Source: a virus
Length of the DNA: 36,623 bases
Direction: 5' to 3' (one strand)
Virus record (IMG/VR): IMGVR_UViG_3300010430_000243
Coordinates: 1 to 36,623 of that record
The translations under genes were made by a program, and so were the position numbers. The stretch's first letter is position 1. Every line of letters starts with the position of its first letter. The notes under the pieces were generated by a model. That model saw only the letters and a list, made by a program, of their open reading frames with translations, made no database searches and had not been told where the DNA came from. Of the stretch, positions 21,310 to 29,594 are shown one piece after another.

Positions 21310-21488
21310 CTGACAATCGTACCAAGCATCAAAAGTACATAGATCATGGGTATATGGTAGGTTGCTCAGATTATCAGATTATTTCGGCAAGGAGTGTCAG
21401 GGGGCATCTTCCCACTTGCGCTACCGCCACCGGGTTCGGTAGTCTGTGGGTGCCAAACCCCGAGCGCGGTTCCACGAGGGACCGAGGC

Positions 21489-22085
21489 TTGACTTACCAG
21501 ATCGGACAGTTCGTCCATTCAGAGCGGCGAGAGCCGCGCGTAACGGCCCTGACAGGCGAGCGCCTGTTCGAGCCGCTTTGGCACATTCTTCGAGTTGCAT
21601 CAGGCCAGGAGGCTGCGAAGCGGGACCGGCTCAACCTTGCCGGCGTCCATGTCTGCTATCCGACGAGGGACGTATCTTGGCGGGATGCACAGGGCAGGAC
21701 GCAGAGCCGTTCGGTTGCCGATGTGCCTGGATGGATCTTTGCCAAGTTCAGTCATGCGCCTCGGTGGCACGAGATGCGGGCGCGACGGATCATCCTCGGC
21801 GTCGTATGTCGTGATACGGACTTCGGGCCGGTGCCGTACCGGGCAACGGAAAACGATGTTCGCCGCTGGGTGGGTATTCCGACAGTCGAGGAAGAACTCG
21901 AAGCAGAGCGGCTAGAGGCTTTGCGGGTCAGGCCGGGTGACGATGCCCGCGTGCTGATCGGCGGAAATCTTGATCTGGCGGTCAAGGTGACCGATGTCCG
22001 GGCCGGGCGGGTGTTCTGGGAGATCGGAGCCCTCAAGGGCGAGGCGTCCGAGGATCGTTGTCAGCGTATCGATGTTGGAACCTAG
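21489..22085 (+). CDS. NusG-like transcription antitermination/termination factor
   Basis: About 198 residues from a TTG at 21489. WHILRVASGQEAAKRDRLNL, then PGWIFAKF and RRIILGV...GPVPYR, resemble the NGN domain of NusG. The last 50 residues (RVRPGDDARVLIGGNLDLAV, KVTDVRAGRVFWEIG) fit a KOW domain. The frame is open back to an ATG at 21354, but that stretch overlaps a GATTAT repeat and does not look coding, so I prefer the later start with GAGGGA upstream. It stands directly before the terminase genes and may act on late transcription. Confidence 0.75.
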   Translation: MTYQIGQFVHSERREPRVTALTGERLFEPLWHILRVASGQEAAKRDRLNLAGVHVCYPTRDVSWRDAQGRTQSRSVADVPGWIFAKFSHAPRWHEMRARRIILGVVCRDTDFGPVPYRATENDVRRWVGIPTVEEELEAERLEALRVRPGDDARVLIGGNLDLAVKVTDVRAGRVFWEIGALKGEASEDRCQRIDVGT

Positions 22086-22088
22086 ATG

Positions 22089-22117
22089 TTGACGAAAACG
22101 CTACATCATGTCATTTT
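22089..22117 (+). promoter_or_regulatory. Possible promoter upstream of the terminase genes
   Basis: TTGACG (22089-22094), 17 bases, then CATTTT (22112-22117). The -35 is good and the -10 poor (three matches), which would suit an activated late promoter. The remainder of 22086-22234 shows no gene. Confidence 0.35.
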
Positions 22118-22234
22118 GCGCAAAGGACCGGCCAGCCCGAACCGAGTTGAAGGCACGCCGCGAGAGTACCGACCCCACGAAAGTGCAGGCAGGGTCGGTG
22201 CTGCTGCAATTCAAGAACACCACAGGATATCACC

Positions 22235-22780
22235 ATGAGCGACCGCGACGAGGCGGGGCGCTTCGCACCGGGCAACCGCTTTTGGGAGGCCCGCAGCAGT
22301 GCGGGGCCGAAGCCCAAATTCAGCAATCCCGACGATCTGTGGAATTCCTGCGTCGAGTATTTCGAGTGGACGGCAGACAACCCGCTGCACGAGGCCAAGG
22401 CGTTCTCCTACGAGGGCGTCGTGACCATGGCGGAATTGCCAAAGATGCGCGCCATGACCATCGGCGGGCTGTGCATTTTCCTCGATATCGACCGCACAAC
22501 GTGGAACGAATGGCGGACTTCGCGTCCCGATTTGTCCCACGTCATCACGCGAGCCGAGGCAATTATCTATCAGCAGAAGTTCACAGGGGCGGCGGCCGAC
22601 CTGCTGAATTCGAACATCATCGCGCGCGACCTGGGGCTTGCGGATAAGCGCGAACACTCCGGTCCAGATGGCGGGCCGATCAAGACGCAGGAGGTGCCAG
22701 CGCGTGACCGCATCGCAAGCAAGCTTGCTCGCCTCTCAACCTCCGGAGATACGCCAGGAGATACTGGCGAGCCTGAGTGA
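22235..22780 (+). CDS. terS: Terminase small subunit
   Basis: A 181-residue DNA-packaging protein. The central MTIGGLCIFLDIDRTTWNEW is the recognisable HTH-like segment of P22 gp3/DNA-packaging-type small terminases. The N-terminus (MSDRDEAGRFAPGNRFWEAR) is the usual basic leader, and the C-terminal tail is Pro/Asp/Ser-rich. It recognises the packaging site and recruits TerL. AGGA lies eight bases before the ATG. It overlaps terL by 77 bases in another frame. Confidence 0.88.
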   Translation: MSDRDEAGRFAPGNRFWEARSSAGPKPKFSNPDDLWNSCVEYFEWTADNPLHEAKAFSYEGVVTMAELPKMRAMTIGGLCIFLDIDRTTWNEWRTSRPDLSHVITRAEAIIYQQKFTGAAADLLNSNIIARDLGLADKREHSGPDGGPIKTQEVPARDRIASKLARLSTSGDTPGDTGEPE

Positions 22781-24026
22781 CGCCGATCTGGAGCAACTCG
22801 AATGGGACTGGCGGTTCTGGGCGCGTCCGGAACAAATCGCACCGGATGGTGACTGGCTCACATGGGTCATCAACGCAGGCCGGGGTTTCGGCAAGACGCG
22901 GGCAGGTGCTGAGTGGGTTAGGGAGCAAGTCGATGCGGGGCGGCAGAGGATTGCCCTGATCGGGGAGACCTACAAGGATCTTGTGGAGGTCATGTGCTAC
23001 GGCGACAGCGGGCTTGCATCGGTATTCCCGCCGCACCAGCGACCCAAGATCGTCGCAAATCCGAACGTTCAGATCACGTTCCACACGGGCGCGGTTGCGC
23101 TTGGCTATAACGCGACACAGCCCGCACAGCTTCGCGGCCCGCAATTCGACGCTGCATGGTGCGACGAATTGGCGAAGTGGCGCTATGCACGCGAGACGTG
23201 GGATATGTTGCAATTCGGCCTGCGCCTTGGCGAGAGACCGCAGGCGCTTGTTACCACAACGCCGAGGCCGGTCCCGGTGCTGAAGGAAATCATGGCCGAC
23301 CGGACAACCATCGTCACCAGCGGTTCGACCTTCGACAATGCCGGCAATCTCGCCGGATCGTTTCTGCAAAAGATCAAGGATCGATACGAAGGCACACGGC
23401 TGGGCCGGCAGGAACTCAACGCGGAGATGCTGGACGATCTGCCCGGCGCGCTATGGACGCGTGCCATGTTCGACGAGCACCGCATCAAGGCGGCGCCCGA
23501 CATGAGGCGGATCGTGGTCGCGGTAGACCCCAGCGGGACAGGCGGCACGGATGACGACGGCGACAGCATCGGTATCGTGATCGCAGGGCAGGGCGTCGAT
23601 GGGCGTGGCTACGTGCTGGGCGACTGGACATGCAAGCTTTCGCCTGATGGTTGGGGGCGGCGCGCTGTAGAGGCGTATCACAAATTCGAGGCTGACCGGA
23701 TCATCGCGGAGCGCAACTTCGGCGGGGCGATGGTCGAGCATGTCATCCGGACTGTGGACAAGAGCGTCAGCTACAAGGAAGTCGTGGCCAGCAGGGGTAA
23801 GGTTGCACGGGCCGAGCCGGTTGCGGCGCTCTATGAGCAGGGGCGAGTGAGCCATGTCGGAGCGCATCCTGAACTTGAGGATCAATGCTGCCTGATAGGC
23901 CATGATGGCTACATCGGCGAGGGATCGCCTGACCGCGCTGACGCTCTGGTGTGGGCGCTGACCGAATTGATGCTGGGCGACGAGCAAACCGTCGCCATGA
24001 TGTTGACCAAGAGGCACCGCAGATGA
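22704..24026 (+). CDS. terL: Terminase large subunit
   Basis: A 440-residue packaging motor. Walker A GRGFGKT is at 59-65 and the Walker B is in FDAAWCDELAKW. The RNase H-like nuclease domain has AVDPSGTGG, DDDGDSIGIV, AERNFGG and PDRADALVWAL. The GTG at 22704 is chosen for the GGAGG nine bases upstream and a length typical for this family; the frame is open further upstream inside terS. The stop overlaps the portal start (ATGA). Confidence 0.96.
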   Translation: MTASQASLLASQPPEIRQEILASLSDADLEQLEWDWRFWARPEQIAPDGDWLTWVINAGRGFGKTRAGAEWVREQVDAGRQRIALIGETYKDLVEVMCYGDSGLASVFPPHQRPKIVANPNVQITFHTGAVALGYNATQPAQLRGPQFDAAWCDELAKWRYARETWDMLQFGLRLGERPQALVTTTPRPVPVLKEIMADRTTIVTSGSTFDNAGNLAGSFLQKIKDRYEGTRLGRQELNAEMLDDLPGALWTRAMFDEHRIKAAPDMRRIVVAVDPSGTGGTDDDGDSIGIVIAGQGVDGRGYVLGDWTCKLSPDGWGRRAVEAYHKFEADRIIAERNFGGAMVEHVIRTVDKSVSYKEVVASRGKVARAEPVAALYEQGRVSHVGAHPELEDQCCLIGHDGYIGEGSPDRADALVWALTELMLGDEQTVAMMLTKRHRR

Positions 24027-25321
24027 ATGTGATTTCGATGCTGGTCAACGCGGCGCGCCGGGTAGAAACGATGTTCCCCGGATACTTCGAGGCCGCCAAG
24101 CACAACCACTACAAGGACTTCTCGTGGCCGGAGAATGTCACCTTTTCGCAGTTGCACGCGATCTACCACCGCAACGGGCTGGCAAAGGCCGGGGTCGAAA
24201 AGACGATCCTCAAGACGTGGCAGGACGATCCGGAGATCTGGGAAAGCGACGAGCCGCGCGAAAGCAGCCTCGAGGCCGATATCCGCCAGCGGTTCGATGA
24301 TCTGACCCTGTGGCAGGCGCTGGCCGAGGCCGACCGGCGGGCCATGGTGGGCGGCTATGCCGGGGTGATCTTTCGGTTCGCGGACAGCAAGCCATTCGAT
24401 CAGCCGGTTGACCGCGTGAGCGGCGGTCTCGACGGTCTGGTCGAGGTGATCCCGGCATGGGGCGGGACTGGCGCGCAGCTTGAGATTGCCGAGTGGGAGA
24501 CCAACGAGGCCAGCGAGGATTACGGCAAGCCGAAGCTGTTCAAATTCAACGAGGCGGCGGTCGGCAACAACCTCAACCAGGTGCGGCAATTCATGGTCCA
24601 TCCCGACCGGGTTCTGATCTGGTCGCGCGATGGCAGTGTGCATTGCAGGTCCGACCTTGAGGCCGGGTACAACGATTTGCTCGACGCAGAGAAGGTCAAG
24701 GGCGCTGGCGGCGAGGGCTTCTACAAGGCGGCGCGGGGCAACCCGGTACTTGAAGCCGACAAGGACCTCGACATGCGCAAGATGGCCGAGGCCATGGGCG
24801 TGCCGGTATCCGAGGTCGCGGACGCGATGAACGATCAGGTCGAGGACTTCCAGAAGGGCTTCGACCGCCTGCTGATGGTGCAGGGGATGCAGGCCAAGAC
24901 GCTGCAAATCACCCTGCCGACCGGGGATACCTATTTCAACGCGGCGGTGAACAGCTTCGCCGCGTCCCTGCTGATCCCGGTCAAAATCCTGCTGGGGTCG
25001 CAGACCGGCGAGCGGGCCAGCACCGAGGACGCCAACGAGTGGTCCATGGTCAACAACGCCCGCCGGGTGAAGCTGGCCAGGCCGCGCATCCGGGCGATGC
25101 TGAACCGCTTTGAGCGCGTCGGGATCATCCCTGAGCGCGACTGGATGATCAACTGGGCCGACCTGACCGAGGCCAGCAAGGACGCCAAGATCGAGCGCGC
25201 CGCCAAGATGGCCGAGATCAACGCCAAGCAGGCTATGGAGCCGGTCTGGGAGGCTGACGAGATCCGCCTCGCCGCTGGCGACGAGGGCACGGCCCCGACC
25301 TATGAGGGAGACGACGAATGA
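24023..25321 (+). CDS. Portal protein (DUF1073 / gp6-like)
   Basis: A 432-residue protein starting MNVISMLVNAARRVETMFPG. LHAIYHRNGLAKAGVEKTIL near residue 45 and LLGSQTGERASTEDANEWSM in the C-terminal third are typical of the DUF1073 portal family. It forms the dodecameric ring at the capsid vertex through which DNA enters. It is coupled to terL (ATGA) and overlaps the protease gene by four bases. Confidence 0.9.
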   Translation: MNVISMLVNAARRVETMFPGYFEAAKHNHYKDFSWPENVTFSQLHAIYHRNGLAKAGVEKTILKTWQDDPEIWESDEPRESSLEADIRQRFDDLTLWQALAEADRRAMVGGYAGVIFRFADSKPFDQPVDRVSGGLDGLVEVIPAWGGTGAQLEIAEWETNEASEDYGKPKLFKFNEAAVGNNLNQVRQFMVHPDRVLIWSRDGSVHCRSDLEAGYNDLLDAEKVKGAGGEGFYKAARGNPVLEADKDLDMRKMAEAMGVPVSEVADAMNDQVEDFQKGFDRLLMVQGMQAKTLQITLPTGDTYFNAAVNSFAASLLIPVKILLGSQTGERASTEDANEWSMVNNARRVKLARPRIRAMLNRFERVGIIPERDWMINWADLTEASKDAKIERAAKMAEINAKQAMEPVWEADEIRLAAGDEGTAPTYEGDDE

Positions 25322-26469
25322 AGCAGGTCCGCGTCAACGTCCGCACGGCGGTCAACGCATCGACCATCCGCCGCGAGCGCCGCGACGGGCGCGACGTGAT
25401 CGTCGTCCCCAGCGCGACCCTTCCCGACGGCGTGGTGATGAATGGCATCCGCTACCCGGCCGAGGAAATCGACAAGAGCTATTCCAGCCTCGACGGCACC
25501 CCGGCGCCACTGGGGCACCCGACCATCAACGGCAGCTTCGTGAGCTCGTCCGACCCGCGCGGCATGGTGCGGGGCTTCGTCGGCGCGTGGAACGAGAACG
25601 TCCGCCGCGATGGCGGCCGCGTCCTGCTCGACAAGGTGATCGACGTGGAATTCGCAAAGCAGCTTGAGGGCGGCAAGAACGTCCTGAACGCGATCGACAG
25701 GGGCGAGCCGATCCACACGTCCACCGGCCTGCTGTGCGAGCTTGAGGCCTGCAACGGCGATCAGCCGGACGGGGCAAAGCACGTCGCCCGAAACATGCTC
25801 TTCGACCACGACGCGATCCTCCTTGGCGAGGAAGGCGCGGCCACCCCCGATCAGGGCGTGGGGATGCTGGTCAACAAGGCCATTGGCAACGATGGCGAGG
25901 AAATCGAGGTCATCAACTCGGCATTTGAAGATGCCGAGCGTGAACTCGACTGGGCGGCAGATTCCGCCCTCCGAGCGGCTGAGAGGCTGGCACGAGTGCC
26001 GCTGCTCGACCGCATCAAGTCCGCGATCATGGAGGCGATTGGCTCCGAGCGGGAACCCTCTGCAAATCGAAAGGAAGCAGATATGGCTGACGACAAGCAG
26101 CTTGAAGAGCTTTCCGCGAAGGTGAACGCCCTCTCGGAAAGCGTGAACGGCATTGGCGATCTGATTGCCAATGCGGTCAAGGACGCGGTGAAGCCGCTGA
26201 CCGACGCGCAGGCCGAAATGCAGGCCAACGCCAAGGCTCGGGAAGACGCCGAAAAGGCCGAACTGGTCAACAAGGTGGTCAAGGCGAACATCCTGACCGA
26301 GGACGTTGCCAAGGGCCTGACCAATGCCGCACTGAAGGCTCTGGCCGACAAGGCGGCGCCCGGCAAGGCGGCCCCGCTGAACGCTGGCGGCTTCGGCGGC
26401 GGAAATGACGACGAGTTCGCCGGCTACAGCCTGAACGCGGCGATCGACGCTGACAAGGAGGGCAAGTGA
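25318..26469 (+). CDS. Capsid maturation protease / scaffold (DUF2213)
   Basis: A 383-residue protein. Residues 24-70 (VIVVPSATLPDGVVMNGIRY, SLDGTPAPLGHPTINGS) are the DUF2213 signature, a phage prohead-protease-like domain, with His and Ser residues such as THTSTGLL-type HTSTGL following. Residues about 256-383 form a separate helical, Ala/Lys/Glu-rich scaffold-like part (AEMQANAKAREDAEKAELVN). The frame contains an internal start at 26083 with its own ribosome site. It should cleave the scaffold and perhaps the capsid protein during head assembly. Confidence 0.85.
   Translation: MKQVRVNVRTAVNASTIRRERRDGRDVIVVPSATLPDGVVMNGIRYPAEEIDKSYSSLDGTPAPLGHPTINGSFVSSSDPRGMVRGFVGAWNENVRRDGGRVLLDKVIDVEFAKQLEGGKNVLNAIDRGEPIHTSTGLLCELEACNGDQPDGAKHVARNMLFDHDAILLGEEGAATPDQGVGMLVNKAIGNDGEEIEVINSAFEDAERELDWAADSALRAAERLARVPLLDRIKSAIMEAIGSEREPSANRKEADMADDKQLEELSAKVNALSESVNGIGDLIANAVKDAVKPLTDAQAEMQANAKAREDAEKAELVNKVVKANILTEDVAKGLTNAALKALADKAAPGKAAPLNAGGFGGGNDDEFAGYSLNAAIDADKEGK
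26083..26469 (+). CDS. Nested in-frame scaffold protein
   Basis: An internal ATG at 26083, in frame with the protease gene, follows AAAGGAAG at 26070-26077 and would make a 128-residue protein (MADDKQLEELSAKVNALSES). Its coiled-coil N-terminus and Ala/Lys-rich body match phage scaffolds. Nested scaffold genes inside protease genes are well known (lambda C/Nu3). The internal start is seen in the sequence; its use is inferred. Confidence 0.6.
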   Translation: MADDKQLEELSAKVNALSESVNGIGDLIANAVKDAVKPLTDAQAEMQANAKAREDAEKAELVNKVVKANILTEDVAKGLTNAALKALADKAAPGKAAPLNAGGFGGGNDDEFAGYSLNAAIDADKEGK

Positions 26470-26906
26470 TGTCCGGCAACACCATCTATCGCGGCCCGAT
26501 CGACAAGCAGCCGCGCACCATCCAGAAGGAGGTCGCGGGCGCCTACGCCGTCGGCACCTTCGTGGAGGAAACCGCCACCACTCTGGCGCAGATCACCACC
26601 GCGCTGGCAAAGCGCCCGCTGCTGCTGGGCAACGCCGACTATGCCGGGCAGACCATTGCCACGGCCTACACCTCCGGCGATACCGGCGTGGCCTATGAGA
26701 TCGAGCCGGGGCAGGCCTATCAGGCCGCAATGGCCGCTGCGACCTATGCCAAGGGCGATCCGCTGACCATCGCAGCATCGGGCCGACTTGCCGCCGCGAC
26801 TGCCGCGACCGTCGTGGTTGCGTTCTTCGATGGTACTCCGGGGGCCGTCACTGCTGGCGACCTGGCGGACGTGATCATCGCCAACTTCTACACTGTCCCG
26901 GTCTAA
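26469..26906 (+). CDS. Head decoration / capsid cement-like protein
   Basis: A 145-residue protein rich in Ala, Thr and Gly (LLGNADYAGQTIATAYTSGD, ATYAKGDPLTIAASGRLAAA, DVIIANFYTVPV). The GDPLT..ASGRLAAAT pattern resembles DUF2190-type capsid cement proteins. Its position between protease/scaffold and major capsid genes supports this. The ATG at 26469 shares a base with the upstream stop (TGATG). Confidence 0.72.
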   Translation: MSGNTIYRGPIDKQPRTIQKEVAGAYAVGTFVEETATTLAQITTALAKRPLLLGNADYAGQTIATAYTSGDTGVAYEIEPGQAYQAAMAAATYAKGDPLTIAASGRLAAATAATVVVAFFDGTPGAVTAGDLADVIIANFYTVPV

Positions 26907-26918
26907 GGAGGGCCTGAC

Positions 26919-27908
26919 ATGCTTCGATTCACTCCCGAACAGGAGCGGTTGATTGTCGCCAATCGCCGCTCCTTCAATGAGCGCCAGACCGCTCTGAACG
27001 CCGCCATGGCCGGCAACGTCATGCTGGGCAACGCCTATGCCCTGCCCAAGGATGTCTGGGGCCAGTGGGACCGCGAAGGCGTCGAGGTCCAGCGTTCGAC
27101 GCTGGGCGTCTTCAATGACCTGGCGGCCAGCGTCTCGACCCCGATGGCGATCGGCAAGCTGATCCACTACTTCCAGACCATCAGCGACAGCGGCTCTGCC
27201 AACATCTCGCTGGATGGCCGATCGAAGGCCCGGACCGACAAGCCGACCTTCGATTACCACGGCACCCCGCTGCCGATCATCGACAGCACGTTCAGCTTCG
27301 GCTGGCGCGAGGTCGAGGCGGCGCGGTCGGAAGGCTTCCAGCTTGACGCCTCGGCCCGCACCAATGCCATGCGCAAGGTTGCCGAGACGCTGGAAACCGG
27401 CGTGCTGGATGGTTACTCGACCATCACCGTGAATGGTCAGACCTCTTATGGCCTGCGGACGCATCCCAAGCGCAACACCCGCTCGACCACGAACACCCTG
27501 AACGGGGCGACGGGCGCGCAATGGCTGGCGGATATCACCGCGACCCTGAAGTTGCTGCATGGCGACAACTTCAAGGTGCCGGCGACGATCTACGTCAACT
27601 GGGATGACTGGTTCTATGCAACCAGCACCGAGTACACCTCCGGCTATCCCAAGACCATCGCGCAGCGCGTGCTGGAACTGGGCGGCGTCCGCGAGATCAT
27701 CCCGGTTGACAGCCTGAGCGCCGACGAGCTTCTGGCTGTGGTCAAGGATCGCCGCGTCGTCTCGCTGCTGAACGGGATGCCGATGCACACCCGGGCGCAG
27801 ATGCGGGCGAACCCGGAGGACGACTACAACTTCGTCACCATGGCGGCCGCTGCCGTCGAGGTGAAGTTCGATGCCGAGAACAACTGCGGCATCGCTCACT
27901 CGACCTGA
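26919..27908 (+). CDS. Major capsid protein
   Basis: A 329-residue protein preceded by AAGGAGG. It looks like an HK97-fold capsid protein: an N-terminal helical arm, DGRSKARTDKPTFDYHGTPL with PIIDSTFSFGWREVEAAR as the E-loop/P-domain spine region, ETLETGVLDGY, and a C-terminal A-domain with DDYNFVTMAAAAVEVKFDAE. The order protease, decoration, capsid supports it. A GC-rich hairpin follows the stop by seven bases. Confidence 0.9.
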   Translation: MLRFTPEQERLIVANRRSFNERQTALNAAMAGNVMLGNAYALPKDVWGQWDREGVEVQRSTLGVFNDLAASVSTPMAIGKLIHYFQTISDSGSANISLDGRSKARTDKPTFDYHGTPLPIIDSTFSFGWREVEAARSEGFQLDASARTNAMRKVAETLETGVLDGYSTITVNGQTSYGLRTHPKRNTRSTTNTLNGATGAQWLADITATLKLLHGDNFKVPATIYVNWDDWFYATSTEYTSGYPKTIAQRVLELGGVREIIPVDSLSADELLAVVKDRRVVSLLNGMPMHTRAQMRANPEDDYNFVTMAAAAVEVKFDAENNCGIAHST

Positions 27909-27915
27909 CCAAGCT

Positions 27916-27939
27916 GAGGGGCCGGGAGACCGGCCCCTC
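27916..27939 (+). other. Hairpin with GAGA tetraloop after the capsid gene
   Basis: GAGGGGCCGG (27916-27925), loop GAGA and CCGGCCCCTC (27930-27939) form a perfect 10-bp stem closed by a GNRA tetraloop. No T-run follows, so it is likelier to protect the capsid mRNA 3' end or give partial termination than to stop transcription fully. Confidence 0.72.
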
Positions 27940-27965
27940 CGGCACACCGCACCGGGAGTAAATCC

Positions 27966-28229
27966 ATGACCCATCCATTCGCCGCCAGTAACGCACCATA
28001 CGGGCCGACCGCGCCGTCTCTGGATATGGTGCCGCTTTCGGCCCCGGCGTCCGATACTGCCCTGACCATGACCTGTCGCAGCTTCCTCGTCCTGACGGAC
28101 GGCACGGTATCTGTGACCACGCAGGCGGGGGAGGACCGGACGTTCACCGCATCGGCAGGAATGATGATCACCTGCTGCATCACGCATGTGCTTGCGGCGA
28201 CGACCTCTGACCTGCTGCTCTTCCAGTGA
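27966..28229 (+). CDS. Small head/spike-base-like protein
   Basis: An 87-residue beta-rich protein: LDMVPLSAPASDTALTMTCR, VLTDGTVSVTTQAGEDRTFT, AGMMITCCITHVLAATTSDL. The pattern (PSD..L......+.+..+G.++V....G....F....G....+..+++LATTTSD) is like the RCAP_rcc01079-type small structural proteins of Rhodobacter gene transfer agent and related phages. GGGAG precedes the ATG. A capsid vertex or head-tail role is inferred. Confidence 0.6.
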   Translation: MTHPFAASNAPYGPTAPSLDMVPLSAPASDTALTMTCRSFLVLTDGTVSVTTQAGEDRTFTASAGMMITCCITHVLAATTSDLLLFQ

Positions 28230-28240
28230 AAGGAAATCCG

Positions 28241-28420
28241 ATGAAAGTGAAGATCACCGAGAAAGGCGTCTATGACCAGGACGGCAACCGCGTCCCTGTC
28301 GGCGCGACCGTGGACGTGAAGGGCGACACGCTGCCCGGCTATCTGGCGAACAAGGGCGCCGTGGTCGAGGGTGGCCGGAAGACCGCCGTGACCAACCCGG
28401 CGAAGACGACCGAGGCCTGA
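28241..28420 (+). CDS. Small head protein
   Basis: A 59-residue protein, MKVKITEKGVYDQDGNRVPV, then GATVDVKGDTLPGYLANKGA. This short all-beta pattern, with a charged tail, recurs in phage head modules between capsid and connector genes. AAAGGAAA lies before the ATG at 28241. The exact role is unknown. Confidence 0.7.
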   Translation: MKVKITEKGVYDQDGNRVPVGATVDVKGDTLPGYLANKGAVVEGGRKTAVTNPAKTTEA

Positions 28421-28424
28421 GCCC

Positions 28425-28901
28425 GTGGCGCTGACCATCGAGGACGGCACGGACGTGGACGGGGCCGACAGCTTCGCCACACTGGCCGAGTTCGCCACCA
28501 TCTGCACCGACTATTTCGGCGCGGAACTGGACAAGACGAACACGATGAAAGAGGCCGGTTTGCGCCGCGCTTTCATCGCCATGTCCGGCCTCGAATGGTC
28601 CGCCGGGCTGTGGGCGACGTTCGGCGGCACGATCCCGGACGCGGTGAAGACTGCGCAGGGCGTGCTGGCGCGCGTCGAGGTGCTGAAACCACTGTCCCTG
28701 TCGCCGGATGTGACCCTAAGCGGGCGCAAGGTGCTGACCGAGGCCAAGGGCATCAAGTGGGCCGTGGTCGGGGATGCGAACACCGTCGAGGAAAGCCGCC
28801 CTGTCGTCACCATGGCGATGGACCTGCTGCGACCCTATCTGGCCTATGACCCGTCGAAAGACCGATCGGTCGGCTTCGGAATGCTGAGCGTCGGGCCGTG
28901 A
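28425..28901 (+). CDS. Head-tail connector / DnaT-like family protein
   Basis: A 158-residue protein with a GTG start at 28425. The N-terminus MALTIEDGTDVDGADSFATL matches a phage family named DnaT-like ssDNA-binding by homology, but placed in head-tail connector position in many phages. The helical middle (MKEAGLRRAFIAMSGLEWSA; VKTAQGVLARVEVLKP) and the C-terminal LLRPYLAYDP fit an adaptor protein of the gp6/gp15 kind. Confidence 0.75.
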   Translation: MALTIEDGTDVDGADSFATLAEFATICTDYFGAELDKTNTMKEAGLRRAFIAMSGLEWSAGLWATFGGTIPDAVKTAQGVLARVEVLKPLSLSPDVTLSGRKVLTEAKGIKWAVVGDANTVEESRPVVTMAMDLLRPYLAYDPSKDRSVGFGMLSVGP

Positions 28902-29308
28902 GCGAGGGCGCTGACATCGCCGCCGAAATCCACGACGCGCTGATCGAGGCGGCGGAGGCAACCGGCGATGGCGAATACACCGCCACGCTGACGCGGGCAG
29001 GCGAGGAAAGCGGCACCGACGACGACGCTGGCACACCGTGGGGCGATGCCGCGACCGGCACTGAGCCTGACCCCGTGCCCTACACCGTCACCGTTCTCGA
29101 CGGCGGCACCACGACGCGCTACGGGCACGATGCTGCCGGGTCACTGATCCCGAGGACAGTCAGGACGCTGACCATCAGCGCGACCGGCGAGGTCCCGCAG
29201 ATGGGCGACACGATCACGCTGACGGACGGGACGTATACGCTGGCGAAGGTCGAACCGTTCGCCCCCGGCGGCGAGAACTTGCTTTTCGACGTGGAAATAG
29301 CAATCTAG
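28898..29308 (+). CDS. Putative head closure / neck protein
   Basis: A 136-residue protein starting at a GTG that overlaps the upstream stop. It has an acidic, helical N-terminus followed by a beta-barrel-like part: YTATLTRAGEESGTDDDAGT, YTVTVLDGGTTTRY, TVRTLTISATGEVPQMGDTI, TLAKVEPFAPGGENLLFDVE. Similar beta proteins close the head after packaging. Position after the adaptor gene supports that. Confidence 0.65.
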   Translation: MSEGADIAAEIHDALIEAAEATGDGEYTATLTRAGEESGTDDDAGTPWGDAATGTEPDPVPYTVTVLDGGTTTRYGHDAAGSLIPRTVRTLTISATGEVPQMGDTITLTDGTYTLAKVEPFAPGGENLLFDVEIAI

Positions 29309-29313
29309 GCGGA

Positions 29314-29475
29314 GTGTTCCGCTCCTATCACCTCTGGCGGGTCTTCCTGCACCTCGGCCACGGCAACAGCCGCATGGCCCTAGACGCACGCGCCACGCCT
29401 GACGACGAATTCAGCTTTGCCGACGCCATGATCATGACCGCGTGGATCGATGGGGCGAAGAACGGGCGGGGATAG
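29314..29475 (+). CDS. Tiny 53-residue phage protein
   Basis: A GTG-initiated frame just after the neck gene: (M)FRSYHLWRVFLHLGHGNSRM then ALDARATPDDEFSFADAMIM and a short tail. The amphipathic basic N-terminus followed by an acidic helix looks protein-like, and short genes of this type occur in phage head operons. The ribosome site is weak; an internal ATG at 29374 would give 33 residues. Region 29476-29594 otherwise contains only the next gene's leader. Confidence 0.45.
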   Translation: MFRSYHLWRVFLHLGHGNSRMALDARATPDDEFSFADAMIMTAWIDGAKNGRG

Positions 29476-29594
29476 CCCGGCGACGGGCAAAGCTATGTTG
29501 CTTGACCACGTTATAGGTGGTAAGAAAATCGGGCCGAGCGGTGCGTCAACACCTGCATCGGCCCTAACCAAGACCGAACGCAGGAGGTTCGATG

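Larger units (their letters stand above)
21147..21384. repeat. GATTAT repeat array (possible origin or late control region)
   Basis: Nine copies of GATTAT (either strand) start at 21147(-), 21167, 21178, 21240, 21248, 21259, 21305(-), 21369 and 21377. Two more on the minus strand are at 20834 and 20873. A 16-base repeat, GATTATCAGATTATTT, occurs exactly at 21240-21255 and 21369-21384. Spacings of 8 and 11 bases recur. The region 21151-21488 has no gene I can support apart from the terminator and this array. Confidence 0.75.

Noticed and set aside
21354-21488. N-terminal extension of the NusG-like protein to the ATG at 21354
   Set aside because: The stretch contains an intact copy of the intergenic 16-base repeat and has no ribosome site; NusG similarity begins well after 21489.
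23909-24907. A 332-codon minus-strand frame opposite the portal gene
   Set aside because: Shadow of the portal gene; no ribosome site or domain.
26424-28187. A long minus-strand frame (587 codons) opposite the decoration and capsid genes
   Set aside because: Shadow frame opposite clear structural genes; Arg/Gly-rich and without motifs.
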